Assembly: GCF_007097145.1 (NCBI RefSeq)
Contig: NZ_VJVZ01000013.1
Location: 1-64,000 of the forward strand
DNA: 64,000 nucleotides
Direction: 5' to 3'
Origin: Flavobacterium zepuense
Lineage (GTDB): Bacteria; Bacteroidota; Bacteroidia; Flavobacteriales; Flavobacteriaceae
Below the pieces are notes generated by a model. It searched no databases and had not been told where the DNA came from. It saw only the letters and a program-made list of their open reading frames with translations. Made by a program: the position numbers and the translations under genes. Below, one piece after another: positions 15,810 to 24,149 of the stretch; the stretch's first letter is position 1, and every line of letters starts with the position of its first letter.

Positions 15810-16208
15810 GTGCAACCTGAAACTCTGAACCCAAAACCCGTTATCCCCGCGAAGATACTCTCCCGCAAGGAGGAGATAACGGCCGACTTTATAACCCACG
15901 CCGAACGCCACATTACCGAGCTGATGACGGGCGTTGCCAAAAAACGCTACGCTGCAAAAGATTTTGGCAACCTGCTTTTTATACATCCACGGCATTTAAC
16001 CAACACCCTAAGGATTACCATAAATACATCGGTTTGCGATTATATGGAAGGCCGCATCCTTGCCGAAGCCCAAAAACTGCTGCAAAAGACTACCCTCTCT
16101 ATAGCCGATATCGGTCAGCATTTTGCCTACGATGAACCTACCAATTTTATAAAATTCTTTAAAAGCATGACGGGCGTTACGCCGTTGCAGTATAGGAAGA
16201 GTCTTTAA
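15810..16208 (+). CDS. AraC-family transcriptional regulator (short form)
   Basis: The 132-residue product consists almost only of an AraC-type double helix-turn-helix domain: DFGNLLFIHPRHLTNTLRITI for the first helix pair, LSIADIGQHFAYDEPTNFIKFFKSMTGVTPLQYRKS for the conserved C-terminal signature. It lacks an effector-binding domain. GTG 15810 is chosen because a -7-like box lies at 15781-15788; TTG 15750 is an in-frame alternative but would precede the promoter. It probably activates its own gene and the SDR gene 180 bases downstream, because the two upstream regions share a spaced element. A long inverted repeat follows the gene. Confidence 0.82.
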   Translation: MQPETLNPKPVIPAKILSRKEEITADFITHAERHITELMTGVAKKRYAAKDFGNLLFIHPRHLTNTLRITINTSVCDYMEGRILAEAQKLLQKTTLSIADIGQHFAYDEPTNFIKFFKSMTGVTPLQYRKSL

Positions 16209-16216
16209 TTTGTTTC

Positions 16217-16286
16217 AGGTTTAAAGTTTCAGGTTGCCACTCGTACCTGATAACTGGGAGCAACGTGAAACCTGAAACTTTAAACT
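16217..16286 (+). repeat. Inverted repeat after the AraC gene
   Basis: GTTTAAAGTTTCAGGTT and AACCTGAAACTTTAAAC form the arms of a large hairpin with a loop of about 30 bases. The same TTTAAAGTTTCAGGTT sequence occurs again at about 42963-42980. It may act as a terminator. Confidence 0.65.
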
Positions 16287-16307
16287 AAATAAACTGCGCA
16301 GCAAAAA

Positions 16308-16352
16308 CTGAAGAGTCCACCATTTTTGAGGCTTGCCCTCGCCGTAATTTTG
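16308..16352 (+). promoter_or_regulatory. Promoter/operator of the SDR gene (copy 2)
   Basis: CTGAAG (16308), ACCATTTTT (16319) and the -7 box TAATTTTG (16345-16352) repeat the arrangement found before the AraC gene. TTTTTG within the second block is a plausible -33 element, 16 bases from the -7 box. Confidence 0.6.
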
Positions 16353-16389
16353 TAATGTCAAAATAAGATACTAATTAAAATATATAAAA

Positions 16390-17151
16390 ATGACACAATC
16401 TAAAATAGCACTTGTAACCGGCGGCAGCCGCGGACTTGGCAAAAACATGGCCATTGCCATTGCAAAAAAAGGCCTTGATGTTATCCTTACTTACAACAGC
16501 CAAAAAGGTGAAGCCGATGCCGTTGTAGCCGAAATTGAGGCCCTTGGGCAAAAAGCATTCGCACTACAGCTTAACGTTGCCGATGCCAACAGTTTTGATG
16601 ATTTCTTCGCAGAGGTTTCTAAAGCCCTGTCGTCAACCTTTGGTAGCGATAAAATAGATTACCTAATAAACAATGCTGGCATTGGTATACATAAGGCGTT
16701 CGCCGAAACTTCTCAGGACGACTTTGATACTCTTGTTGCCATACAGTTTAAAGGCCCCTTCTTTTTATCGCAAAAAGCGCTGCCTATACTGGCCGATGGT
16801 GGTGGTATAATCAATATTTCTACAGGTTTGGCGCGTTTTGCCACACCGGGTTATTCGGCATATGCGTCTATGAAAGGCGGTATGGAGGTACTAACCCGCT
16901 ACCAGGCTAAAGAACTTGGCGCAAGGGGCATTCGTGTAAACATTGTGGCTCCGGGCGCAATTGAAACCGACTTTGGTGGTGGTATGGTGCGAGATAACGA
17001 CCAGGTTAATGCCTTCATCGCTTCGCAAACCGCTTTAGGGCGTGTAGGCCTGCCGGATGATATTGGTGGCGTGGTTGCCTTTTTATGTACCGATGATTCC
17101 CGATGGATCACTGCACAGCGCATTGAGGCTTCCGGCGGAATGTTCTTATAA
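16390..17151 (+). CDS. Short-chain dehydrogenase/reductase (SDR)
   Basis: Classical SDR of 253 residues: the nucleotide-binding TGGSRGLG (10-17), NNAG (94-97), and the catalytic triad Ser144, Tyr158, Lys162 (YASMK). The Ser-Arg in the glycine motif suggests NADPH preference. The C-terminus (ASGGMFL) is that of the FabG/YkvO-like group. Substrate and direction are unknown. It is downstream of, and probably controlled by, the AraC-type regulator. A symmetrical terminator follows at 17173. Confidence 0.9.
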   Translation: MTQSKIALVTGGSRGLGKNMAIAIAKKGLDVILTYNSQKGEADAVVAEIEALGQKAFALQLNVADANSFDDFFAEVSKALSSTFGSDKIDYLINNAGIGIHKAFAETSQDDFDTLVAIQFKGPFFLSQKALPILADGGGIINISTGLARFATPGYSAYASMKGGMEVLTRYQAKELGARGIRVNIVAPGAIETDFGGGMVRDNDQVNAFIASQTALGRVGLPDDIGGVVAFLCTDDSRWITAQRIEASGGMFL

Positions 17152-17172
17152 TATATAGCGGGCTTGTGCCTA

Positions 17173-17204
17173 AAAATGGTCGGAAGTTATTCCGACCATT
17201 TTCA
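17173..17204 (+). terminator. Strong hairpin terminator
   Basis: A perfect 13-base stem AAAATGGTCGGAA/TTCCGACCATTTT with a 4-base loop lies 21 bases after the SDR stop. Confidence 0.85.
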
Positions 17205-17402
17205 TTTCATGTTTTCAAACACTTCAGTGGGGTTAACCTCCGGCAAATATTATTAAAATTTGCGTTATCAGTTTAAAGTTGTTTTGATGACCTGCAAGAA
17301 AAATCAGAAGAAAAATCTTCTGGCCATAACTACTAAAAAAGGTGCTTTTTTATTGTATAGGATTTCTAACGATCTTAAAATCTAAGTATCTAACAATCCA
17401 AT

Positions 17403-18353
17403 CTAAAACGTGTAGCTTAACCCAACGCCCAGCATCTGCTTTAGCTGAATTTTAGGCCCTACGGTAACTACCTCGCCGGCAACTTCTTCGGTAGCCTTAA
17501 TATCGTGGTCGTAAATTACGTTAGCGCCAATGTTTGCCTTAACATACTGGTTTACGGTCATATCCAGGTGAAATTCAAAGTTCACGTCGATATTGCCAAA
17601 GTTGTTCAGGTAATCGGTATATAAGCTAAGCCTCTGGTCCAGCATAATATTTTTAAAGATCTGCCTTTTAAATTGATTGCTAACCAAAATACCAACTTCG
17701 GTTCTTGAAGTAGAACCCGGGGTAATAATATTGCCTTCTGCATCTTTTTCAGCGGCCCTAACACCAAAAGCACCCTGATTTGCAAGATCCCTGTTGAGTA
17801 CCAACGTAGTCTTATCGGTTAACGGAGAAAGGTATACATTAAGGCCAATGTCTTTTCTAATATACTCTGTACCAACCCCGAGGAAGATGTAAGCCGGTGC
17901 TAAAGGCGCCGATATTGCAGCGGTAGTGTTAGGGTAAGCGTATCCGTTGCTAAATTGTGTATTAAAGTTAAACTTAGCACTATAATACCAGTTACTAATA
18001 GTATCACGGCGGTAACCAAAGGTAGAGTTAAAGGTAAACTGGTCATCGGTTTTTCTAAGTTCCTGACCCTCCTGGCTGTTAATGCCGTATTTTACAATAA
18101 GTTCGTTAAGCCAGTTGATGTTTTTACGCACATATTTGCGTGTAAAGTTACCCTTTGCCAGTACCGAAACCGAGTTGTTACCACCCACGCTCCAGTTAAC
18201 AAAGGCAATCTCATTAATATCAAGGCCAACGGCATTGGTGCGTTCCCAGTAGGTAATAGAGTCAGGCAATGTGGTGGTTATAAGTACCTGGGCACGGCTT
18301 TTTGGTGTAAATGCTAACAGTAATAGTGTTATAATACAGGCTTTTAATCTCAT
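17403..18353 (-). CDS. DUF3078 outer-membrane beta-barrel protein
   Basis: The product begins with a signal peptide (MRLKACIITLLLLAFTPKSRAQ) and contains the DUF3078 hallmark W..G..AxLxFxNWSxGG..S (INEIAFVNWSVGGNNSVSVLAKG). Alternating aromatic strands up to a C-terminal Phe (LGVGLSYTF) suggest an outer-membrane barrel. ATG 18353 and ATG 18362 are both possible starts; a -7-like GACTTTTG lies at 18383-18390 inside the 3' end of dxs. It is next to dxs, in the same direction, with a gap of about 40 bases. The function of DUF3078 is not established. Confidence 0.85.
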   Translation of the reverse strand: MRLKACIITLLLLAFTPKSRAQVLITTTLPDSITYWERTNAVGLDINEIAFVNWSVGGNNSVSVLAKGNFTRKYVRKNINWLNELIVKYGINSQEGQELRKTDDQFTFNSTFGYRRDTISNWYYSAKFNFNTQFSNGYAYPNTTAAISAPLAPAYIFLGVGTEYIRKDIGLNVYLSPLTDKTTLVLNRDLANQGAFGVRAAEKDAEGNIITPGSTSRTEVGILVSNQFKRQIFKNIMLDQRLSLYTDYLNNFGNIDVNFEFHLDMTVNQYVKANIGANVIYDHDIKATEEVAGEVVTVGPKIQLKQMLGVGLSYTF

Positions 18354-18397
18354 GCAGTGCATTTTTAGTATGAAACGGATTGCAAAAGTCGGTAATT

Positions 18398-20167
18398 TTA
18401 GCAACCCGAAAAAATATCTGTTAAAGATTTAACGTCAATACCACTATAATGTTGTAGCTCACTTGTACTACCGTGTTCTATAAATTCGTCAGGTATACCT
18501 AAGGTTTTAATTTCCAGTTGATAATGATTTTTTGCTGCAAAAGAAATTATACTGCTTCCAAACCCGCCAATAATGGCCCCGTCTTCTACGGTAATAATTT
18601 TCTTATGGTTTTTAAAAATGTGGTGCAGTGCATTTTCATCTAACGGCTTTACAAACCCAAAATGATAATGAGAAAAAAGGCTTAATTTTTCACTTTTGGA
18701 TATTGAGATCGCCACATTATTACCAATTGTTCCTGTAGAAAGTACGGCAACATCGGTTCCGCTTTGCAATTGTACCGCTTTGCCAATTTCAATTTCGGTA
18801 AAAGGCAGCTGCCAGTTTACATTTTGGCTGCGCCCGCGAGGGTAGCGAATGGCAATGGGATGCTCTAACCCAAGTTGGGCAGTGTACAGTATGTTGCGCA
18901 GTTCGCCTTCATTAAGCGGGGCAAAAATAATAAGGTTGGGTATGCAGTTAAGGTAAGCAATATCAAACACGCCGTGGTGGGTGGCCCCATCTTCGCCTAC
19001 AAGGCCCGCGCGGTCCAGACAAAAAATAATGGGCAGGTTTTGCAGCGCCACATCGTGGATAACCTGATCGTAAGCCCGTTGCAGGAAGGTTGAGTAAATA
19101 TTGCAAAATACTACCATGCCCTGCGTAGCCATACCGGCGGCAAGGGTAACGGCGTGCTGCTCTGCAATGCCCACATCTATAGCCCTTTCGGGAAAAGCCT
19201 CCATCATAAACTTCATAGAGCTGCCCGATGGCATGGCAGGGGTAATGCCTATTATCTTAGGGTTTTGCTGCGCGAGTTCTACCAGTGTCAAGCCAAAAAC
19301 ATCCTGGTACTTGGGCGGCAGGTGGCCATCGGCTACAGCCAGCACCTCTCCGGTAAGTTTATCAAATTTACCCGGGGCATGGTATTTAACCTGGTCTTCT
19401 TCAGCCTGTTTAAGCCCTTTGCCTTTGGTGGTAATGATATGGAGAAATTTAGGGCCCTTAGTGTCCTTAAGCTTGTTGAGTTCTTTTAAAAGCGCGGTAA
19501 AGTCGTGCCCGTCTACAGGGCCGGTATAATCAAAATTAAGCGACTTTATCATGTTGTTTTGCCGCGGGTTCTTACCCTCTTTAACCTGGGTTAGGTAATT
19601 TTTTAGCGCACCCACGCTGGGGTCTATACCAATGGCGTTGTCGTTTAAAATTACGAGCAGGTTGGCATCCGTTACTCCCGCATGGTTAAGGCCTTCAAAC
19701 GCCATGCCCGACGCTATGCTGGCATCGCCAATAACGGCAATGTGGTTTTTTGTGTTGTCCCCATTAATTTGCGATGCTATTGCCATGCCCAGCGCGGCTG
19801 ATATGCTCGTGCTGCTGTGGCCGGTACCAAAGGTATCGTACTCACTCTCGCTGCGCTTAGGGAAACCGCTAATACCGCCCAGCTGGCGATTGGTGTCAAA
19901 ATTATCTTTTCGGCCGGTAAGTATCTTATGTCCGTACGCCTGGTGGCCCACATCCCAAACCAAAAGGTCGTTAGGGGTGTCAAAAACATAATGCAGTGTA
20001 ATGGTAAGCTCTACCACGCCCAGGCTTGCACCCAGGTGGCCTTCTTTAACCGATACAATATCTATAATAAACTCCCGCAGCTCGGCAGCCAGTTGCGGCA
20101 ACTGCTCCGGGCTTAACTTGCGGATGTCGCTGGGGTATTGTATGGTATCTAATAGTTTGCCTGCCAT
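18398..20167 (-). CDS. dxs: 1-deoxy-D-xylulose-5-phosphate synthase
   Basis: DXS condenses pyruvate and glyceraldehyde 3-phosphate, the first step of the MEP isoprenoid pathway, using thiamine diphosphate. Visible signatures are GHQAYGHKILTGR, the ThDP motif GDASIASGMAFEGLNHAG...NDN, and DRAGLVGEDGATHHGVFD, then a transketolase C-terminal domain. At 589 residues it is slightly short for the family, which is usual in Bacteroidota. ATG 20167 is preceded by a -7 box. Oddity: codons around 18683-18701 in the C-terminal domain are nearly identical to the intergenic repeat core found at 4138, 5278 and 56528, encoding SISKSEKL. Confidence 0.97.
   Translation of the reverse strand: MAGKLLDTIQYPSDIRKLSPEQLPQLAAELREFIIDIVSVKEGHLGASLGVVELTITLHYVFDTPNDLLVWDVGHQAYGHKILTGRKDNFDTNRQLGGISGFPKRSESEYDTFGTGHSSTSISAALGMAIASQINGDNTKNHIAVIGDASIASGMAFEGLNHAGVTDANLLVILNDNAIGIDPSVGALKNYLTQVKEGKNPRQNNMIKSLNFDYTGPVDGHDFTALLKELNKLKDTKGPKFLHIITTKGKGLKQAEEDQVKYHAPGKFDKLTGEVLAVADGHLPPKYQDVFGLTLVELAQQNPKIIGITPAMPSGSSMKFMMEAFPERAIDVGIAEQHAVTLAAGMATQGMVVFCNIYSTFLQRAYDQVIHDVALQNLPIIFCLDRAGLVGEDGATHHGVFDIAYLNCIPNLIIFAPLNEGELRNILYTAQLGLEHPIAIRYPRGRSQNVNWQLPFTEIEIGKAVQLQSGTDVAVLSTGTIGNNVAISISKSEKLSLFSHYHFGFVKPLDENALHHIFKNHKKIITVEDGAIIGGFGSSIISFAAKNHYQLEIKTLGIPDEFIEHGSTSELQHYSGIDVKSLTDIFSGC
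18683..18701 (-). repeat. Copy of the ATCCAAAAGTGAAATATTA repeat inside dxs
   Basis: On the minus strand the sequence ATCCAAAAGTGAAAAATTA matches the intergenic core at 18 of 19 positions, within an intact reading frame. The preceding CAAT also matches the copy at 56528. Confidence 0.6.
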
Positions 20168-20183
20168 GATAATTATTGAAAGG

Positions 20184-20191
20184 CAAATTTA
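20184..20191 (-). promoter_or_regulatory. -7 box TAAATTTG of dxs
   Basis: Minus-strand TAAATTTG matches TAnnTTTG and lies 16 bases before ATG 20167. Confidence 0.6.
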
Positions 20192-20241
20192 CAATTTAAT
20201 GCAATATGAATGGATATGGAACACGTATGACGCAGTTTAAT

Positions 20242-20276
20242 AAAAAGAGAGTGACTGAAAATCAGACACTCTCTTT
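20242..20276 (-). terminator. Terminator of the SDR/NTF2-like pair
   Basis: AAAGAGAGTG pairs with CACTCTCTTT, followed on the minus strand by a T-rich run. It lies just beyond the stop of the NTF2-like gene. Confidence 0.75.
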
Positions 20277-20281
20277 ATGTT

Positions 20282-20611
20282 TTAATCTGTTACTTTTAAG
20301 TGTTGAATTTGTCCGTTATTAATATCAAAATGAAATTTCAACACGAGAGGGCTGCCGGGAAATGTGCCGGAAACATTTGCTGTCAGGATACCTTTTGACC
20401 CGGATTGCTCATAATTAAGTGGTTCCAGCGCAGATTTATACGCCTGCATTGAATGTTCTATCCACTGTTGAATTTCGTCTTTGCCATTATGGGTTTTTCC
20501 TTCGTCATGAACGATGGCAGATTCGGTAAAACATTCCGCGAAAGCCTTGCTGTCTAAAATGTGCTGCGTTTCAATAAAACGCTCTATTACTTGTGGTAAT
20601 TCCATGACCAT
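20282..20611 (-). CDS. NTF2/SnoaL-like protein
   Basis: This 109-residue protein has the SnoaL/NTF2-like cone fold pattern: an N-terminal helix VIERFIETQHILDSKAFAECFTESAIVHDEGKTHNGKDEIQQWI, then beta strands ending LVLKFHFDINNGQIQHLKVTD. Members are small enzymes or ligand-binding proteins. It follows the SDR gene by 14 bases on the same strand, so the two are likely cotranscribed and functionally linked, and both lie opposite an HxlR regulator. Alternative ATG at 20605. Confidence 0.8.
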   Translation of the reverse strand: MVMELPQVIERFIETQHILDSKAFAECFTESAIVHDEGKTHNGKDEIQQWIEHSMQAYKSALEPLNYEQSGSKGILTANVSGTFPGSPLVLKFHFDINNGQIQHLKVTD

Positions 20612-20625
20612 TATATCTTTAATTT

Positions 20626-21408
20626 TTAAATTGTTGGTACCGTGCCACCATCAATGACAAAATTTGTTCCTGTTAAGTAACTTGCCCGTGGTGAAACTAA
20701 AAAGCCAACCAATTCAGCTACTTCTTCCGGTTCGGCAGGCCTGCCATAAGGTATTCCGCCCAATGCGTTCATTACGCTTTGTTGTGCTTCTTCTACAGTA
20801 CTGTTTGCGTTTCTTGCAATTTCTCCTAAAAAGGCTTTCGATGCTAATGTGTTTATCCATCCCGGCGAAACCGTTAGTACGCGGACACCTTTTGGCGTAA
20901 CTTCTTTAGATAAACTTTTACTGTAATTAATCAATCCTGCTTTTGCAGTTGCGTACGGCAAAGTAGAGTCGTATAGCGGCAATATGCCCTGGATGGAAGC
21001 GATGTGAATAATAACACCATTTCCCCTGTCTATCATTTGCGGTAAAAATGCCTTGTCCAGCCTAACAGGAGCAAGCAAATTAGCTTGCAGGGTTAATACC
21101 CAGTCTTCATCAGTTAGCACGCTAAAGCCACCGGCGGGTGTTGTTGAAGAACCAAGGTTGTTAACAAGGATGTCCAACCTCCCGTAAGCCGATAGCACTT
21201 CGCTAAACAGCTTTTGTGCATCTTCCGCCTTACTCAAATCAGAAGGGATAAAATGCAGTTTGTTGTTTTCGTCTTCCGGAAAGTTTCGGGCGGTGATTAT
21301 TACCGTTGCACCTGCCTCAAGCAGCCTTTCTGCAATGGCTTTTCCGGCTCCTTTTGTACCTCCTGTTACTAAGGCGATCTTGCCTGATAATTCATTTTGA
21401 TAATCCAT
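20626..21408 (-). CDS. Short-chain dehydrogenase/reductase (SDR)
   Basis: Classical SDR of 260 residues with TGGTKGAG (15-22), NNLG in place of NNAG (83-86), and the catalytic Ser138, Tyr152, Lys156 (YATAK). The C-terminal GYLTG-like motif (ASYLTGTNFVIDGG) is typical. It forms a two-gene unit with the NTF2-like gene and is divergent from an HxlR-type regulator. Such SDR/SnoaL/HxlR groups are often induced by reactive electrophiles, but the substrate here is unknown. Confidence 0.9.
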   Translation of the reverse strand: MDYQNELSGKIALVTGGTKGAGKAIAERLLEAGATVIITARNFPEDENNKLHFIPSDLSKAEDAQKLFSEVLSAYGRLDILVNNLGSSTTPAGGFSVLTDEDWVLTLQANLLAPVRLDKAFLPQMIDRGNGVIIHIASIQGILPLYDSTLPYATAKAGLINYSKSLSKEVTPKGVRVLTVSPGWINTLASKAFLGEIARNANSTVEEAQQSVMNALGGIPYGRPAEPEEVAELVGFLVSPRASYLTGTNFVIDGGTVPTI

Positions 21409-21487
21409 CTTATATAGTTTTTTACATTTCTTTTGTACAAATCTCGGAAGTATGTTAGTTGCTCACAAGTACGGAGTTACGATTCAT

Positions 21488-21540
21488 ATAGGGATAAATT
21501 AATCCCCTATTGTACATATAAGAACATAGGATTACTTTTG
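21488..21540 (+). promoter_or_regulatory. HxlR promoter with overlapping palindromic operator
   Basis: TTG (21510-21512), a 20-base spacer and TACTTTTG (21533-21540) make a good Bacteroidota promoter. The palindrome ATAGGGAT-N6-ATCCCCTAT (21488-21510) overlaps its -33 element and sits between the divergent SDR and HxlR genes, a likely binding site for the regulator. The start codon at 21545 is only 4 bases beyond the -7 box, so the transcript would be leaderless or nearly so. Confidence 0.6.
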
Positions 21541-21544
21541 TAAT

Positions 21545-21901
21545 ATGTATGAAAGAAAAATAATACCCAACTTAAACTGCGGGCTTGACCTGGTAGGTGA
21601 AGTGCTTTACGGCAAATGGAAAATGCGTTTACTTTGGTTTATTAATGAGGGTCATAAGCGCCCAAGTGAATTGCAGCGCAAAATACCGGATGCCACGCGC
21701 AGGGTTTTAAATATTCAGCTGAAGGAATTAGAGGAACATGAACTCGTTTCAAAGATTATTTACCCTGTTGTGCCTCCCAAAGTAGAATATAGCCTGACAG
21801 ATTTTGGAAAAACACTAATTCCTGTAATTTCAGCCATCGGTAATTGGGGCGATGAGTATGAAGAACGTTTACGGGCGCTTATTTTAAAACGTTTGGATTA
21901 A
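21545..21901 (+). CDS. HxlR-family winged-helix regulator
   Basis: The 118-residue protein has the HxlR pattern: LDLVGEVLYGKWKMRLLWFINEGHKRPSELQRKIPDATRRVLNIQLKELEEHELVSKIIYPVVPPKVEYSLTDFGKTLIPVISAIGNWGDEY. The KW.. helix, the R-x-L-N recognition helix and the beta wing with VEY.LT..G are all visible. It should be a dimeric DNA-binding protein, likely repressing or activating the divergent SDR/NTF2-like unit through the palindrome at 21488-21510. No sensing Cys of the HypR type stands out, apart from Cys12 near the N-terminus. Confidence 0.88.
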   Translation: MYERKIIPNLNCGLDLVGEVLYGKWKMRLLWFINEGHKRPSELQRKIPDATRRVLNIQLKELEEHELVSKIIYPVVPPKVEYSLTDFGKTLIPVISAIGNWGDEYEERLRALILKRLD

Positions 21902-22025
21902 GATGTAGAAGAACTAAGCCTCATTTTTACATCCGGTTAAATTTTTGTCCTTTTTTGCAGTATTGCTTCGTCATTCCTTTCTGCAGGAGAGGAGTTGCGG
22001 TTAAGGCCTATCAGGGATACTGTTC

Positions 22026-22586
22026 TTACTTAGGCGCAACAATGGTATCGCCAGTTAATTGGGTTGGTTCAGGAGGGGGTGGTGCCACTTCACCCACTAT
22101 AGTACCTTTAGACAATTGAAACAGTATTGTATCCTTGGCAGATTTTTTTGTGGAAGAGGCTCCTTTTGCAACAGTTATTTTCTTAGTTGATGGCGTATCA
22201 GGCTGATTTATTGTTTCAACCTGCTGCTCTGTATCATCAACAATGGCGGGTTCGCCTATAGTTCTGCGGCAGCTAAACAACGTAGTGCCCATAGTAACTA
22301 ACAAAGCAAGCAAAAACATCTTCCTAAAACTCGTTTGGCTAAATAACACACTACGCGGTATTTGCGGTATAAACGGTTTCGGGTCTAATTGTTCGGTATT
22401 AAATCGCCCGCACACTTTTTTACCGGCATTGGCTAAAAGGTAGCTGCTTATCTCGGTTCCCGGCATGCCGGTAAAGTCTACCACGGTTTTTTCGCAAAGG
22501 CCGCAATAGCGCCCTTTAGCATCAGGGGTCATGGCATCCCAGCTTTCGTGGCAGGGTTTGGGCACCGATAATTTGTAATTGCTCAT
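22026..22586 (-). CDS. Membrane protein with N-terminal four-Cys motif
   Basis: The first 65 residues contain PKPCHESWDAMTPDAKGRYCGLCEKTVVDFT (Cys12, 28, 31) and VCGRF (Cys59), a pattern common in Bacteroidota hypothetical proteins that could form a small metal site. A membrane segment follows (FLLALLVTMGTTLFSC, about 90-106), then a Ser/Thr/Lys-rich and Pro-rich tail (APPPPEPTQLTGDTIVAPK). The function is unknown. It is divergent from the delta-60 repeat protein with about 80 bases between the starts. Confidence 0.75.
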   Translation of the reverse strand: MSNYKLSVPKPCHESWDAMTPDAKGRYCGLCEKTVVDFTGMPGTEISSYLLANAGKKVCGRFNTEQLDPKPFIPQIPRSVLFSQTSFRKMFLLALLVTMGTTLFSCRRTIGEPAIVDDTEQQVETINQPDTPSTKKITVAKGASSTKKSAKDTILFQLSKGTIVGEVAPPPPEPTQLTGDTIVAPK

Positions 22587-22636
22587 GTGTTGGTAAATTT
22601 GATGGTTTATTTACAACGGTTTCGCAACCAAATTGT

Positions 22637-22644
22637 TATTTTTG
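22637..22644 (+). promoter_or_regulatory. -7 box TATTTTTG
   Basis: It matches the consensus and lies 22 bases before ATG 22667. Confidence 0.6.
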
Positions 22645-22666
22645 AAACAACAAATAATTCAACGCT

Positions 22667-24076
22667 ATGAAAAAATTATTACTTACTGCCTTAATGGCGA
22701 GCACAGCTATTGCCTATAGCCAGGATGGCACCTGGGACAGCACCTTTAACATAGGCACCGGCGCCAACGCTCCCGTTAACGGTATTGATGCCCTGCCCGA
22801 TGGTAAAATACTTATTGCGGGCCAGTTTGCACAATACAATGGGCAAACGGTTAACGGGCTCGCACGCCTTACAGCTAATGGCGATTTAGATACCTCTTTT
22901 ACATCGCCTGCTACACCTCAGCTTATCTACAAAACCTTAATTGAAGAAGATGGTTCAATAATGTATGCTACGATATATCCCGGGAGTATCCTGAGGAGAT
23001 TAGATCCGGATGGATTTCTTGACGATAGTTTTATACCGCCGGTATTCCCGGGCTTGTCAGAAATTGTATCAATCTCTAAACAAGGCAATAAATATATTGT
23101 TTCGGGGGCATTTCAGGTTAATGTTAATTCACCTGAGCCACTAAGTTGCATTGTAAGGCTTAACGCCAACGGATCGTTAGATGAAACTTTTGCACCTGTA
23201 AGGCTCTATGCTGCTAACACTCCTTTTGCCCATACACGGGTTTTGCCCGATGGTAAAATTATTGCCGTAGGTAAATTTGAATATTATGGAGAAACAGCGG
23301 TTGCCAACTTAATAAGGCTTAACGCCGATGGTACGCTTGATGATACTTTTGATGCCGGTACAGGTATTATGGGGCAGCCAATGTCGGTAGCAATACAACC
23401 CGATGGTAAAATTATTGTTGGTGGGCTCTTTGCTTCTGTAAATGGTTTTGACCGCAATATGATCGTACGTATTAATGCCGATGGTAGTGTTGATGACAGC
23501 TTTGTACCACCAACAGGCGATACGGTAACGGCTTTAGATTTAATAATTCAGCCTGATGGTAAAATAATTGCCGGGGGTAATTTTCATGATTCGGAAGTTA
23601 TTTTTGGAGAGGATGATGACAGCGTACCCGTTTATATAAAAAGATTTAATGCTAACGGAACCCTTGACACTACTTTTATATCAGAGCAAAGTGTGGGCAA
23701 TCAGGTGCTTACGCTTTCACTACAGGATGACGGTAAGCTATTGGCCGGTGGCTGGTTTGATAAAGTAGGCGGTGTAACCAAAAACAGGCTTGCCCGCCTT
23801 AACAACACCGTGCTTTCGGTAAAAGATTACCAAATGGCAGGGCTATCAGTATACCCTAACCCGGTTACTGATAAACTGACGATTGACACCGGGAGCTTTA
23901 CTTCGGCTACAGCTACTGTAAGTGTTTATGATATTACAGGTAAAATGCTATATAATGCAGAACAGGCTGCTACAGGTAACATTCAGGTAGATATGGCCTC
24001 TTACAACAGTGGCTTATATTTTGTAACCGTTAGTGCAGGTAATAAAACGCTTACGCAGAAGGTTATTAAGAACTAA
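22667..24076 (+). CDS. Delta-60 repeat protein secreted by T9SS
   Basis: A signal peptide (MKKLLLTALMASTAIAYSQ) is followed by about seven repeats of the delta-60 type, each with xxPDGKIIxGGxFxxxxG...RLNxDGxLDxxF (for example 190-240, 245-290). These form a beta-propeller-like structure. The last ~75 residues are a T9SS type A sorting domain (LSVYPNPVTDKLTIDTG...YDITGKMLY...GLYFVTVSAGNKTLTQKVIKN), so the protein is exported across the outer membrane and attached or released. The ligand is unknown. A hairpin terminator follows the stop. Confidence 0.9.
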   Translation: MKKLLLTALMASTAIAYSQDGTWDSTFNIGTGANAPVNGIDALPDGKILIAGQFAQYNGQTVNGLARLTANGDLDTSFTSPATPQLIYKTLIEEDGSIMYATIYPGSILRRLDPDGFLDDSFIPPVFPGLSEIVSISKQGNKYIVSGAFQVNVNSPEPLSCIVRLNANGSLDETFAPVRLYAANTPFAHTRVLPDGKIIAVGKFEYYGETAVANLIRLNADGTLDDTFDAGTGIMGQPMSVAIQPDGKIIVGGLFASVNGFDRNMIVRINADGSVDDSFVPPTGDTVTALDLIIQPDGKIIAGGNFHDSEVIFGEDDDSVPVYIKRFNANGTLDTTFISEQSVGNQVLTLSLQDDGKLLAGGWFDKVGGVTKNRLARLNNTVLSVKDYQMAGLSVYPNPVTDKLTIDTGSFTSATATVSVYDITGKMLYNAEQAATGNIQVDMASYNSGLYFVTVSAGNKTLTQKVIKN

Positions 24077-24085
24077 GTTTATTGG

Positions 24086-24135
24086 ACGCGGATGTATCTT
24101 TTTGCTTTACGGCAATGGATAGATCCGCGTTTTTA
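24086..24135 (+). terminator. Hairpin terminator after the delta-60 protein
   Basis: ACGCGGATGTATC pairs with GATAGATCCGCGT and is followed by TTTT. Confidence 0.6.
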
Positions 24136-24149
24136 TGTTGTGTTTTTTT

